DNA of 64,000 nucleotides. It comes from Thiobacillus sp. 0-1251 (GTDB lineage: Bacteria > Pseudomonadota > Gammaproteobacteria > Burkholderiales > Thiobacillaceae). Positions 36,749 to 44,246 of the stretch are shown in pieces. Position 1 is the stretch's first letter. Each line of letters begins with the position of its first letter. The position numbers and the translations under genes were made by a program. The DNA is taken from the NCBI GenBank assembly GCA_001899305.1, contig MKWL01000001.1, forward strand, positions 620,001-684,000. Reading direction: 5' to 3'. The notes beneath the pieces were generated by a model. The model did not search any database. It was not told the DNA's origin and saw only the letters and a program-made list of their open reading frames with translations.

Positions 36749-37414
36749 ATGAACCATACCGTCACGCTGCTGAGGAGCCAGTTCGTTACCCACGACGTGA
36801 AGCATTTCATCGTCAGCAAGCCGGAAGGCTTCTCCATCGTCCCCGGCCAGGGGGTGGAGCTGGCGGTCAATCGCCCCGAACTGCGGGAGCAGGGCCGGCC
36901 GTTCACGCCTACCGGGCTGGCCGGCGACCGGGTGCTCGAGTTCACCATCAAGGCCTATCCCGACCACGCGGGCGTGACCCAGGCGCTCCACCAGCTGGAG
37001 CCGGGCGCCGAGTTGCTGATGTCCGAGCCGTTTGGCACGATCCGCTACGAAGGACCTGGCGTGTTCATCGCCGGCGGTGCAGGCATCACGCCTTTTCTCG
37101 CCATCCTGCGCGACCTGGCGGGCAAGGGGGAGTTGGACAGGCAGACCCTGATCTTTTCCAACAAGGCCCCACGCGACGTAATCTGCGAAAGGGAATTGCG
37201 CCATGTGCTGGGTGAGCGCTGCATCCTGACCTGTACCGGTGCCACGGCGCCGGGCTATGAAAACCGGCGCGTCGATCGTGCGTTCCTGGAAGAAATGGTC
37301 AGTGATTTCACTCAGCGTTTCTACGTCTGCGGCCCACCGCCCTTCATGGATGCGATCAACGCTGCACTGACAGATATGGGGGCGCGTTCGGAAAGCCTGG
37401 TGTTCGAACGATGA
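36749..37414 (+). CDS. flavodoxin/ferredoxin-NADP reductase-like flavoprotein
   Basis: A 221-residue FAD/NAD-binding oxidoreductase. The FAD domain contains RPFTPTG, which resembles RxYS/T; the nucleotide domain has GVFIAGGAGITPFLAILRDL and FYVCGPPPFMDAI. There is no ferredoxin domain, so it needs an external redox partner. The preceding AF1514 protein is the obvious candidate. ATG follows GGAGAAACAGGGC. A bidirectional terminator closes the unit. Confidence 0.9.
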   Translation: MNHTVTLLRSQFVTHDVKHFIVSKPEGFSIVPGQGVELAVNRPELREQGRPFTPTGLAGDRVLEFTIKAYPDHAGVTQALHQLEPGAELLMSEPFGTIRYEGPGVFIAGGAGITPFLAILRDLAGKGELDRQTLIFSNKAPRDVICERELRHVLGERCILTCTGATAPGYENRRVDRAFLEEMVSDFTQRFYVCGPPPFMDAINAALTDMGARSESLVFER

Positions 37415-37454
37415 CATCCCGGCCCGCTTGCCCGGCCGGCAGGATTTCAAATAA

Positions 37455-37484
37455 AAACGGGGCATGCGCCCCGTTTCATTTTTC
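37455..37484. terminator. bidirectional terminator
   Basis: AAACGGGGC (37455-37463) pairs with GCCCCGTTT (37468-37476) across ATGC. T-rich tracts on both sides serve the convergent flavin reductase and rhodanese genes. Confidence 0.9.
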
Positions 37485-37498
37485 GATCAGCCCGTTTC

Positions 37499-38152
37499 TT
37501 ATTTCACCGGTTTGACAGTGGCCAGGCCCAATACTTCCCAGTCCTGCATGCCGCCGCGGTACCACTTGATCTTGTGCGCGGGATAGCCGATTTTCAGCAG
37601 GCCCTTGATGTTGGTGGGAGATTGTCCGCACCAGGGGCCATTACAGAACATGACGACCGTCTTGGCGTTGTCGAACATATAGAAGCCGTCCTGGTTCTTC
37701 ACGCCAAGCTGCTTCTCGAGGATTTCCTGGACCGTAATGGGGTCAGACTTGCCGATGTTGAGCTTGTCCCAGGGAATGTTGACTGAACCCGGTATCGTGC
37801 CCTTTTCCACCCAGTCCGGCGTGCGCGAATCGACCACCAGGATGGACTTGTCGCCGTCGCTCATTTTTTTCAGGTAGTGAATGATTTCAAGCTCGCCGAT
37901 GGTCTCGACTCCCGGTGCGATTTCGCCTGGTTGAATGCAGAAGGGCGGGCACTTGCGCGAGGTCTTGGCGAAATCTGGATTGACGGTGTTCTTCTGATCC
38001 TGATTGCGCATGATCGTGACTTTCTGGTCGCCGTGCATGACCTCGACGGAGGCCAGGTCGGCGGCAATGTTCACGTCCAGGGCGCTGGCGGCCATGGGCA
38101 CCGCAAGCGCGGCGAAAAGGGTAGTGGTGGCGATTAGCGCGCGAAGCTTCAT
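37499..38152 (-). CDS. periplasmic rhodanese-like protein
   Basis: A 217-residue exported protein: signal peptide ending AASALDV, then a rhodanese domain with DSRTPDWVEKGTIPGSVNIPWDKL and the active loop VVMFCNGPWCGQSPTNI, where the first Cys is expected to carry sulfane sulfur. An extra CPPFC motif (KCPPFCIQPGE) lies before the domain. Fits periplasmic sulfur chemistry of a sulfur oxidiser. AGGAGAC precedes ATG 38152; a small exported protein gene lies immediately upstream in the same direction. Confidence 0.92.
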   Translation of the reverse strand: MKLRALIATTTLFAALAVPMAASALDVNIAADLASVEVMHGDQKVTIMRNQDQKNTVNPDFAKTSRKCPPFCIQPGEIAPGVETIGELEIIHYLKKMSDGDKSILVVDSRTPDWVEKGTIPGSVNIPWDKLNIGKSDPITVQEILEKQLGVKNQDGFYMFDNAKTVVMFCNGPWCGQSPTNIKGLLKIGYPAHKIKWYRGGMQDWEVLGLATVKPVK

Positions 38153-38192
38153 GTTGTCTCCTAAAGTGATGCGGAATATGTGATGGGTCGAT

Positions 38193-38405
38193 CTAGTCGC
38201 ATTCCGGTTCTTCGTGGGTGGCACTGCTCTTCTTGGATGTAGATGAGGCGTTGTGGGCATCCTCCTTTGTGCTGGGTTGGCTGGGGTGATCGCTGGCTGC
38301 TTCAGGCGAGGGATGAGGCGGGGCGTCATCGGCTGCATTGGCGTTGCCTAGCGTCAGGCAGAGTACGGCCGCTACGATGCGGAACAGGCCGGTCATGCGT
38401 GTCAT
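38193..38405 (-). CDS. small exported protein
   Basis: A 70-residue product: signal peptide MTRMTGLFRIVAAVLCLTLGNANA, then a low-complexity hydrophilic part rich in Ser, Pro, His, Asp and Glu ending THEEPECD. GGAGG precedes the ATG at 38405. It may be cotranscribed with the rhodanese gene 40 bases downstream. Function unknown. Confidence 0.7.
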   Translation of the reverse strand: MTRMTGLFRIVAAVLCLTLGNANAADDAPPHPSPEAASDHPSQPSTKEDAHNASSTSKKSSATHEEPECD

Positions 38406-38736
38406 AGGGGTCCTCCATGGATGGGATCGATTGTTTATCCGCTGTACACGGACAGGGTTTTGCATATCTCCAAAGCATGTTTCATGCCGATTTGTATCTA
38501 TATGATTCTTAATGCGATCCGGTTTCATGTGTGTGCGACTGTGACACAGTTGTCAGGAAGTCTGTCATGACAAGAGGATAGTGTGCCCTTGGATAAACAG
38601 TCGAATCTTGAGGTGTTCCTGTTCCCTGTAAGACCAGAGGGCGGTAGTTGAACATCGGGCAGGTTTCATGGAGGATTCCAGGCTTTCCTACTGAAGCCGT
38701 AGCGCAGCCGGATATTCCCATGATGCGAAAACCTGT
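38406..38736. other. intergenic region, divergent
   Basis: About 330 bases between the small exported protein gene and the DUF2238 gene. A 10-base palindrome TGTCATGACA (38563-38572) is the only structure noted. Promoters were not assigned. Confidence 0.4.
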
Positions 38737-39483
38737 GTGGCGCAATGTACGGTTCGTCGCAGGCAAGCTCGTCTGGTGGCTCGCGACGTGACGCGCTACC
38801 ACGCCTTGTTGCTGGGTCTATTTGCGCTCGTATGGGGATGGGCTGCCATCGGGCCGACGTATCCGCACGACTGGCTGCTGGAGAATTACCTGGTATTCGT
38901 CTTCGTGCCGCTCATCCTGCTGACCGCACGTTATTTCAGGCTATCCGACCTCTCCTACACGCTGATCACCGTCTTCATGCTGATGCATGTGGTGGGGTCG
39001 CACTACACCTATGCCGAGGTGCCATTCGGCTATACGCTTCAACAGTGGGTCGGGGCGAGCCGCAACATGTACGACCGGCTGGTGCACTTCAGCTTCGGCC
39101 TGCTGCTGGCCTATCCGTTACGCGAGGTCTTCATGCGCGTGGCAAAGGTGCGCGGACTGTGGTCGTACTGGTTCCCGTTCGAACTGGTGCTGGCTTTTTC
39201 GGGTGCTTACGAGATCATCGAGTGGCTGGTGGCCGTCCGGGTCGATCCGTCGGCAGGCCTCGCCTTCCTCGGCGCGCAGGGGGATATATGGGATGCGCAG
39301 AAAGACATGGCGGTGGCGGCTGTCGGCGCGGCGATCAGCCTGCTGATCGTGGCCCTGTTCCACTGGCGCTACGATCCGGCCTTCGGTAGCGATCTGCGCG
39401 CCAGCCTGAAAATCGACCATGGCGACCGGCCCTTGGGTGAGCAGACCTTGTGGGCGATGCTCAGGAACCGGCGCCGGCGCTGA
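38737..39483 (+). CDS. DUF2238 membrane protein (YjdF-like)
   Basis: An integral membrane protein of about 230-248 residues with six helices: YHALLLGLFALVWGWAAIGP, LVFVFVPLILLTARYF, LITVFMLMHVVGSHYTYAEVPFG, LVHFSFGLLLAYPLREV, FELVLAFSGAYEIIEWLVA and MAVAAVGAAISLLIVALF. The pattern GSHYTYAEVPFG and DRLVHFSFG is diagnostic of DUF2238. The start is uncertain: GTG 38737 or GTG 38788, neither with a strong RBS. Function unknown. Confidence 0.85.
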   Translation: MAQCTVRRRQARLVARDVTRYHALLLGLFALVWGWAAIGPTYPHDWLLENYLVFVFVPLILLTARYFRLSDLSYTLITVFMLMHVVGSHYTYAEVPFGYTLQQWVGASRNMYDRLVHFSFGLLLAYPLREVFMRVAKVRGLWSYWFPFELVLAFSGAYEIIEWLVAVRVDPSAGLAFLGAQGDIWDAQKDMAVAAVGAAISLLIVALFHWRYDPAFGSDLRASLKIDHGDRPLGEQTLWAMLRNRRRR

Positions 39484-39523
39484 CGCTCAGGCCCGTCTCC
39501 CGGCGGGCGCCAGACAGGCGGCG

Positions 39524-39838
39524 CTAATCCCGCCTGCGGTCGTCATGATCGCGGTCCCGATCGCCTCCACCGTCGCGGCCTCTGTATCGGATCTCCCGGG
39601 GATAACGGTCCCGCGGCAGCTCTCTCCAGGGGCCTGTTCGTTCGTGCGAATAGCTCCACCGTTGATCGTGGTAGTAATAGAAAAAGCCATTGTGGTAGTA
39701 GTAGGGCTCGACGCCCAACTCGACCACCAGCGGCAGTGCGGGTGCCACGACCCATTCGGACCCTCGGTGCGAGGGAGCTACGACGCATCCGGAGAGTAGG
39801 AGCGCGGCGAGCAGTGCGATAGAAGACTTCCTGTGCAT
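39524..39838 (-). CDS. small Tyr-rich lipoprotein
   Basis: A 104-residue lipoprotein (lipobox LLLSGC, Cys18) with VEPYYYHNGFFYYYHDQRWSYSHERTGPWRELP, the same YxYxxGxYxY..W.YS...GPW pattern as the large lipoprotein at 3347, followed by an Arg/Asp-rich tail. Envelope location is expected; function unknown. It lies upstream of and divergent from the Spy-like gene. Confidence 0.82.
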   Translation of the reverse strand: MHRKSSIALLAALLLSGCVVAPSHRGSEWVVAPALPLVVELGVEPYYYHNGFFYYYHDQRWSYSHERTGPWRELPRDRYPREIRYRGRDGGGDRDRDHDDRRRD

Positions 39839-39976
39839 GGGTTTCTCCTGGTCAGCATCGTGGATGCGGTGCCCGCCACCCAGCCTGCTGACAGGAACGT
39901 GCGTGCCGGGTACGCGGGTGTTCGAGCTTGAAACCTAGCGCAAGCCGATTGAACTTCAAGCAGCCGGGCAGGCCAG

Positions 39977-40002
39977 GTTACATTCGGTTACAACTCGTTA
40001 CA
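39977..40002. promoter_or_regulatory. three GTTACA repeats at 10-bp spacing
   Basis: GTTACA at 39977, 39987 and 39997, in phase on one DNA face. Overlapping, TACATTCGGTTACA differs at one base from the E. coli RstA box (TACATNTNGTTACA). It lies about 110 bp upstream of the Spy-like gene and could also serve the divergent lipoprotein. Typical OmpR-family response-regulator site. Confidence 0.55.
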
Positions 40003-40109
40003 TAGTCACGGGTCTCCGACATCCCGGGGATACATCGCCGTCCCAGAATGCGTTTCATGCCGGCCTGCTTCGGGTCGGCTTCTTGACAATCTTTCTGAAG
40101 GAGAGCGCA

Positions 40110-40616
40110 ATGAAACTGATCCCGGGTTCTTTTACCAAACGTGCATTGATGGTGGGTTTGATCGCTGGCAGTGGCATTCTGGCGGCATCGTCTTTCGCCA
40201 TGACGGCGGGCGGGCCTGCCGGCAAGGACGGCTGCGATGCCCGGCAGGGCCAGAAAATCCACGCCAAGTGGGAAGCGCGGCGAGCCGAGCATCTGTCCGA
40301 GTTGAAGGAAAAACTCAAGCTGAGTCCTGATCAGGAAGCCGCATGGAACACCTTCACCCGTGCCGCCCAGCCTGGAATGCGTCATGCAGGTACCGATCGT
40401 CAGGCCATGCGGGACGAATTTGAAAAGCTGAACACGCCGCAACGCCTGGACAAGATGATGGCCCTGTCGGATGCGCGCCGCACCCGAATGCTGGAGCGCA
40501 ACCAGGCCATCAAGGCATTCTATGCCCAGTTGAACCCCGAGCAGCAAAAGGTGTTCGATGCCGAGGCGATGCCCGGCCCCATGCGGGCACGCGGGCATCA
40601 TCGCTTCCAGTCCTGA
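40110..40616 (+). CDS. Spy/CpxP-like periplasmic chaperone
   Basis: A 168-residue exported, highly helical basic protein with a signal peptide (LVGLIAGSGILAASSFA region) and the two LTxxQ-like motifs LKLSPDQEAAWNTF and LNPEQQKVFD that define the Spy/CpxP fold. The family protects periplasmic proteins from aggregation and, in CpxP, restrains envelope-stress signalling. AAGGAGAG precedes the ATG. A strong terminator follows, and GTTACA repeats upstream suggest control by an OmpR-type regulator. Confidence 0.9.
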   Translation: MKLIPGSFTKRALMVGLIAGSGILAASSFAMTAGGPAGKDGCDARQGQKIHAKWEARRAEHLSELKEKLKLSPDQEAAWNTFTRAAQPGMRHAGTDRQAMRDEFEKLNTPQRLDKMMALSDARRTRMLERNQAIKAFYAQLNPEQQKVFDAEAMPGPMRARGHHRFQS

Positions 40617-40637
40617 GTTGTCAGGCAGGTGGCAGGC

Positions 40638-40669
40638 AAGCGTGGGCGGCAAGCGCCCACGCTTTTTTT
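40638..40669 (+). terminator. Rho-independent terminator of the Spy-like gene
   Basis: AAGCGTGGGCG (40638-40648) pairs with CGCCCACGCTT (40654-40664), followed by seven T. Confidence 0.93.
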
Positions 40670-40758
40670 ATGGGGCCGGCTGGCCTCGAATAAACAATGG
40701 CGGAATGGCCGCGCTTCCAATACTATTTCCCGCATAAAAAATAATGGAGGAGGAGTTC

Positions 40759-40845
40759 ATGTTCATCGGAACGTTATCGAATCGAACCGGCCGCGTGGCG
40801 GCCGCCTGGACGAAACGGACGACTACGCACGCGCCACGTCGATGA
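40759..40845 (+). CDS. possible 28-residue peptide or leader
   Basis: An ATG follows GGAGGAGGAG at ideal spacing, but the frame closes after 28 codons (MFIGTLSNRTGRVAAAWTK and a basic end). It could be a leader peptide for the gene at 40937 or the start of a frameshifted gene. Only the RBS supports it. Confidence 0.25.
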   Translation: MFIGTLSNRTGRVAAAWTKRTTTHAPRR

Positions 40846-40936
40846 TGCATTCGGCAAGAAGGCATCCTGATCGCGCGGTAAGTGACGGCCCGGACTGGGT
40901 GCGTGATCATCCGTGCGGGCCCGGAAGTGCGGCACG

Positions 40937-41311
40937 ATGAGCCGGTCGACGACCGCCGTCTTGCTGTCCGCACTCGTATTGCCCGGCGCCGGTCATCTCT
41001 ATCTGAAACACTATCCGCGCGGACTCGCCTTGATCGCGATCAGCCTTATGTGCCTTTGGGTTTTCGTGGACCGGGCGATGCAGCAGGCGTCGTTGGTTCT
41101 CGATCAGTTGGCATCCGAAGGCGCAGCGGTCGATGTCGGCCGGTTATCGGAACTGGTCACACAGACGTCGAATGGCCCGGGCAGTCTCGTCATTACGGTG
41201 GCCTCGCTGGTGCTGGCAGGCTGCTGGGCGATCGGGATCGTCGATACCTACCGGATCGCACGAAACCAGCAGAACCGGAACGCATTGTCCCGCAGTCCGG
41301 CGAGGCGATAA
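40937..41311 (+). CDS. TM2-like small membrane protein
   Basis: A 124-residue membrane protein: SALVLPGAGHLYLKHYPRGLALIAISLMCLWVF, the PGxGHxYLG-like start of TM2/DUF5683-type proteins, and a second hydrophobic pair ending GCWAIGIVDTYRIARN. Function unknown. The NYN-LOTUS gene starts 66 bases downstream in the same direction. Confidence 0.82.
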   Translation: MSRSTTAVLLSALVLPGAGHLYLKHYPRGLALIAISLMCLWVFVDRAMQQASLVLDQLASEGAAVDVGRLSELVTQTSNGPGSLVITVASLVLAGCWAIGIVDTYRIARNQQNRNALSRSPARR

Positions 41312-41377
41312 GCAATTCGTCGCTCCCTCGCGAGAAGGGGGCTAATGCACGATCGAATGATCTGGAAAGGAAGAACG

Positions 41378-42289
41378 ATGGCCACACCGGATATCCGCAA
41401 CATTGCCGTATTTTGTGATTTCGAGAACGTGGCGATCGGTATCAAGGAAGCCAGCTATCCCGAGTTCAAGATTCGCCCGGTGCTCGAGCGCCTGTTGCTC
41501 AAGGGCAGCATTGTCGTGAAGAAGGCCTACTGCGACTGGGACCGCTACAAGGAATACAAGCGCGACATGCACGAGGCGGCCTTCGAACTGATCGAGATCC
41601 CGCATGTGCGGCAGTCGGGCAAGAACTCGGCGGACATCCGCATGGTGGTCGATGCGCTCGACCTTTGCTATACCAAATCGCACATCGATGCCTTCGTGAT
41701 CATCAGCGGAGACTCGGATTTCTCGCCGCTGATTTCCAAACTGAAGGAGAACGGCAAGAGCGTGATCGGCATCGGGGTGCGCGGTTCGGCCTCGTCGCTG
41801 CTGATCGGCAACTGTGACGAGTTCATCTTTTACGAGGATCTGGCACAGATCAAGGCGCCGCCGAAAGCGCCTGCCAGAAAGCCGGTGCCGACAGCGCCGG
41901 CTGCACCGGCCAAGGAAGCGGTCGTCAGCACACCCAAGAATCCGACCCGACGACGTACCCGGCCGACGGTGGAAAAACCGGTTGCGGCCGACGAAGGGCG
42001 GGTCGCAGGAATGGTCGAGCCGACTGCCGAGGACAAGAAGAACCAGGCGGTCGAACTCGTGGTGGGTACGGTCGAGCAACTGGTGGCGGAGCGCGGCGGC
42101 GAGGGTTCCATCTCGGCGTCGCTGATCAAGAGCACCATCAAGCGGATCCGACCGGGATTCAGCGAATCGGAATACGGCTACAGCGCATTTGGAAAAATCC
42201 TGGACGATGCGCACAAAAAAGGCGTACTGGTGGTGGACAAGAAGGAGGGGGGCGCCGTCATTGTCAGTCTGTCGCCCTCGCGGGGCTGA
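41378..42289 (+). CDS. NYN domain (PIN-like RNase) plus OST-HTH/LOTUS protein
   Basis: A 303-residue LabA/DUF88-type protein. The N-terminal NYN domain keeps the acidic residues of the nuclease fold: AVFCDFENVAIG, KNSADIRMVVDALDL and VIISGDSDFSPLISKLKENGK. A Pro/Ala/Lys-rich linker (about 165-220) joins it to a C-terminal OST-HTH/LOTUS-like winged helix (SISASLIKSTIKRIRPGFSESEYGYSAFGKILDDA). Such proteins act on RNA; the target is unknown. GAAAGGAAG precedes ATG 41378. Confidence 0.93.
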   Translation: MATPDIRNIAVFCDFENVAIGIKEASYPEFKIRPVLERLLLKGSIVVKKAYCDWDRYKEYKRDMHEAAFELIEIPHVRQSGKNSADIRMVVDALDLCYTKSHIDAFVIISGDSDFSPLISKLKENGKSVIGIGVRGSASSLLIGNCDEFIFYEDLAQIKAPPKAPARKPVPTAPAAPAKEAVVSTPKNPTRRRTRPTVEKPVAADEGRVAGMVEPTAEDKKNQAVELVVGTVEQLVAERGGEGSISASLIKSTIKRIRPGFSESEYGYSAFGKILDDAHKKGVLVVDKKEGGAVIVSLSPSRG

Positions 42290-42434
42290 GGTATGAGCGG
42301 ACGTTCCGGTCTTTTGCCGGAAGGAAAAACACTAAGCAGTCGGGATTGATGGGTCCCGATCATGAAGGCCACGCCGAGAACGACAACCCAGTCTGGCGGG
42401 TTTCACGGCTGAGGGTAGATTTGGAGCGAAACAG

Positions 42435-43757
42435 ATGCTTTTTCCGTTGATCGACGAACTGGCCACGACCGACATCGTGAGCGTGCCGCCCCGCGTTGCA
42501 GTCCGCCATGCGTTGCAGAAGATGTCGCAGCACAAGGTGCGCAACGTGGTGGTGGAAGAGGAACCGGGCGGCTACGGGTTGCTGACTGCGTCCGATGTGG
42601 TGCGGCTCCGCTTCTCGCAGCTGGGGCTCGATACCACGATCGGCGACGCGGGCTACCACGCCCTTCCCTACATCGCCAAGGGGAGCAATCTGCTGGATGT
42701 GATCGAGTTGTTCGACGACGCACATGGCTACGCGGCAGTGATCGACGAGTCGAACAAGCTGTTCGGCATCGTCTCGAACACCGATATTCTCGCCAGCCTT
42801 GATCCGCAGACCATGTTGCAGCGCCAGCAATTGCGCGATCTGCTGCGTCGCCACGAGGTCAAGAAAATGCCGCATGACACGCCGATCGGCGACGTGCTGA
42901 CATGTCTGGTCGATCAGGACGATGCGGTGGTCGTGACCGAGCAGGGCGTGGGAGTCGGCATCGTGACGACGCGCGATGCCATCCGCCTGCTGCACGACGA
43001 GGTGGCGCTGATGGACCCGGTGCATGTACACATGTCCATTCCGCTCCGTACCGTGACCTGCGACCTGACCGTGGGCGAGGCGGTGGCAGCCATGCGCGAC
43101 CTGAATTTCAAGCGGCTGGTGGTGGAAGACCCGCGAAGCCGGGAATTGATCGGCATCATCACCCAGCATGATCTCATTGGCGTGGCCTATAGCCGGTGGG
43201 CCGAGCTGATGCACCACCATGCGCTGGAGCTGCGCGAAATCATCCATGTGCTGGAAAACAAGACGGCACGATTGGAGAAAATCGCCGCGACCGACCCCCT
43301 GACCGGGATGGCCAACAGGACACGCTTCGAGGAATTGTTGCTCACCGAACAGGAGCGGCACTGCCGCCTGCCTACGGTGCCGTTTTCGGTGCTCATCGTC
43401 GACATCGACCGTTTCAAGCAGGTCAACGACACCTGGGGACACAACCAGGGCGATATCGTGCTGCGTGGAGTGGCGCAGCATATCCAGGGACAGTTGCGCC
43501 ACATCGATACGCTGGCGAGATGGGGCGGGGAGGAGTTCGCGGTTTTGCTGCCGCAGACCGATCTTGAAGCCGCCCATCTGGTTGCAGGCAGGATCTGCCG
43601 GTCGCTGGCACTAAACGTGTTCGAGCGTGTGGGGTGCGTGACGGCCAGTTTCGGCGTCGCCATGTACCAGACGGGCGAATCCGCGTCCGCGCTGCTCGGC
43701 CGTGCCGACGATGCGCTGTACCGCGCGAAGCGCAATGGCCGTAACCGCGTCGAATAG
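42435..43757 (+). CDS. diguanylate cyclase with four CBS motifs
   Basis: A 440-residue cytoplasmic protein. Two CBS-pair regions fill about 1-265 (DIVSVPPRVAVRHALQKMSQ, PIGDVLTCLVDQDDAVVV, LTVGEAVAAMRDLNFKRLVV). A short coiled linker (HALELREIIHVLENKTARLEK) leads to a GGDEF domain with RWGGEEFAVLL and an RHID inhibitory site five residues before. CBS pairs bind adenine nucleotides, so energy charge or SAM may gate cyclic-di-GMP synthesis. A DUF3465 gene begins three bases after the stop, suggesting an operon. Confidence 0.94.
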   Translation: MLFPLIDELATTDIVSVPPRVAVRHALQKMSQHKVRNVVVEEEPGGYGLLTASDVVRLRFSQLGLDTTIGDAGYHALPYIAKGSNLLDVIELFDDAHGYAAVIDESNKLFGIVSNTDILASLDPQTMLQRQQLRDLLRRHEVKKMPHDTPIGDVLTCLVDQDDAVVVTEQGVGVGIVTTRDAIRLLHDEVALMDPVHVHMSIPLRTVTCDLTVGEAVAAMRDLNFKRLVVEDPRSRELIGIITQHDLIGVAYSRWAELMHHHALELREIIHVLENKTARLEKIAATDPLTGMANRTRFEELLLTEQERHCRLPTVPFSVLIVDIDRFKQVNDTWGHNQGDIVLRGVAQHIQGQLRHIDTLARWGGEEFAVLLPQTDLEAAHLVAGRICRSLALNVFERVGCVTASFGVAMYQTGESASALLGRADDALYRAKRNGRNRVE

Positions 43758-43759
43758 GA

Positions 43760-44221
43760 ATGAACAGGCTCCTGTTGATTGCCGCGCTCGCAGTCGCCGC
43801 CTACTTCACGTTTGCCCCGGACATCCATACAGGGGGCAGCCGCGAGGCTCCGGCTTCGCACGGTGTGTCGCAGGCGGGGCAAGACGACCGCGATGCCGTC
43901 CTCGAACACGCATTTACGCATCACATCGGCAACCTGCAAGTGGCCGGACAGGGGACGGTGGTGAAGCAGCTGCCGGATGACGCCAGCGGCAGCCGGCATC
44001 AGCGTTTCATCCTGCGGCTGGCATCCGGCCGTACGCTGCTGATCGCGCACAACATCGATCTGGCGCCGCGCATCGAGACATTGCAAGCAGGGGATACGGT
44101 AGCCTTTTACGGCGAGTATGAATGGAACCCGAAGGGCGGCGTGATCCACTGGACGCACCACGACCCGCAGGGGCGCCATGCTTCCGGCTGGATCAAACAC
44201 GGCGGGCAGATCTACCAGTAG
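43760..44221 (+). CDS. DUF3465 exported protein
   Basis: A 153-residue protein with an N-terminal signal or anchor (RLLLIAALAVAAYFTFAP). The DUF3465 features are GQGTVVKQLPDD, RHQRFILRL, TLLIAHNIDLAPRI and the end GGVIHWTHHDPQGRHASGWIKHGG. The fold is OB-like; function unknown. It directly follows the CBS-GGDEF gene. Confidence 0.9.
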   Translation: MNRLLLIAALAVAAYFTFAPDIHTGGSREAPASHGVSQAGQDDRDAVLEHAFTHHIGNLQVAGQGTVVKQLPDDASGSRHQRFILRLASGRTLLIAHNIDLAPRIETLQAGDTVAFYGEYEWNPKGGVIHWTHHDPQGRHASGWIKHGGQIYQ

Positions 44222-44246
44222 GGGCCAGGCATGCCCGCCCCTGGAA

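Noticed and set aside
38563-38572. TGTCATGACA palindrome as an operator
   Set aside because: A 10-base palindrome is expected by chance in 64 kb and there is no second copy nearby.
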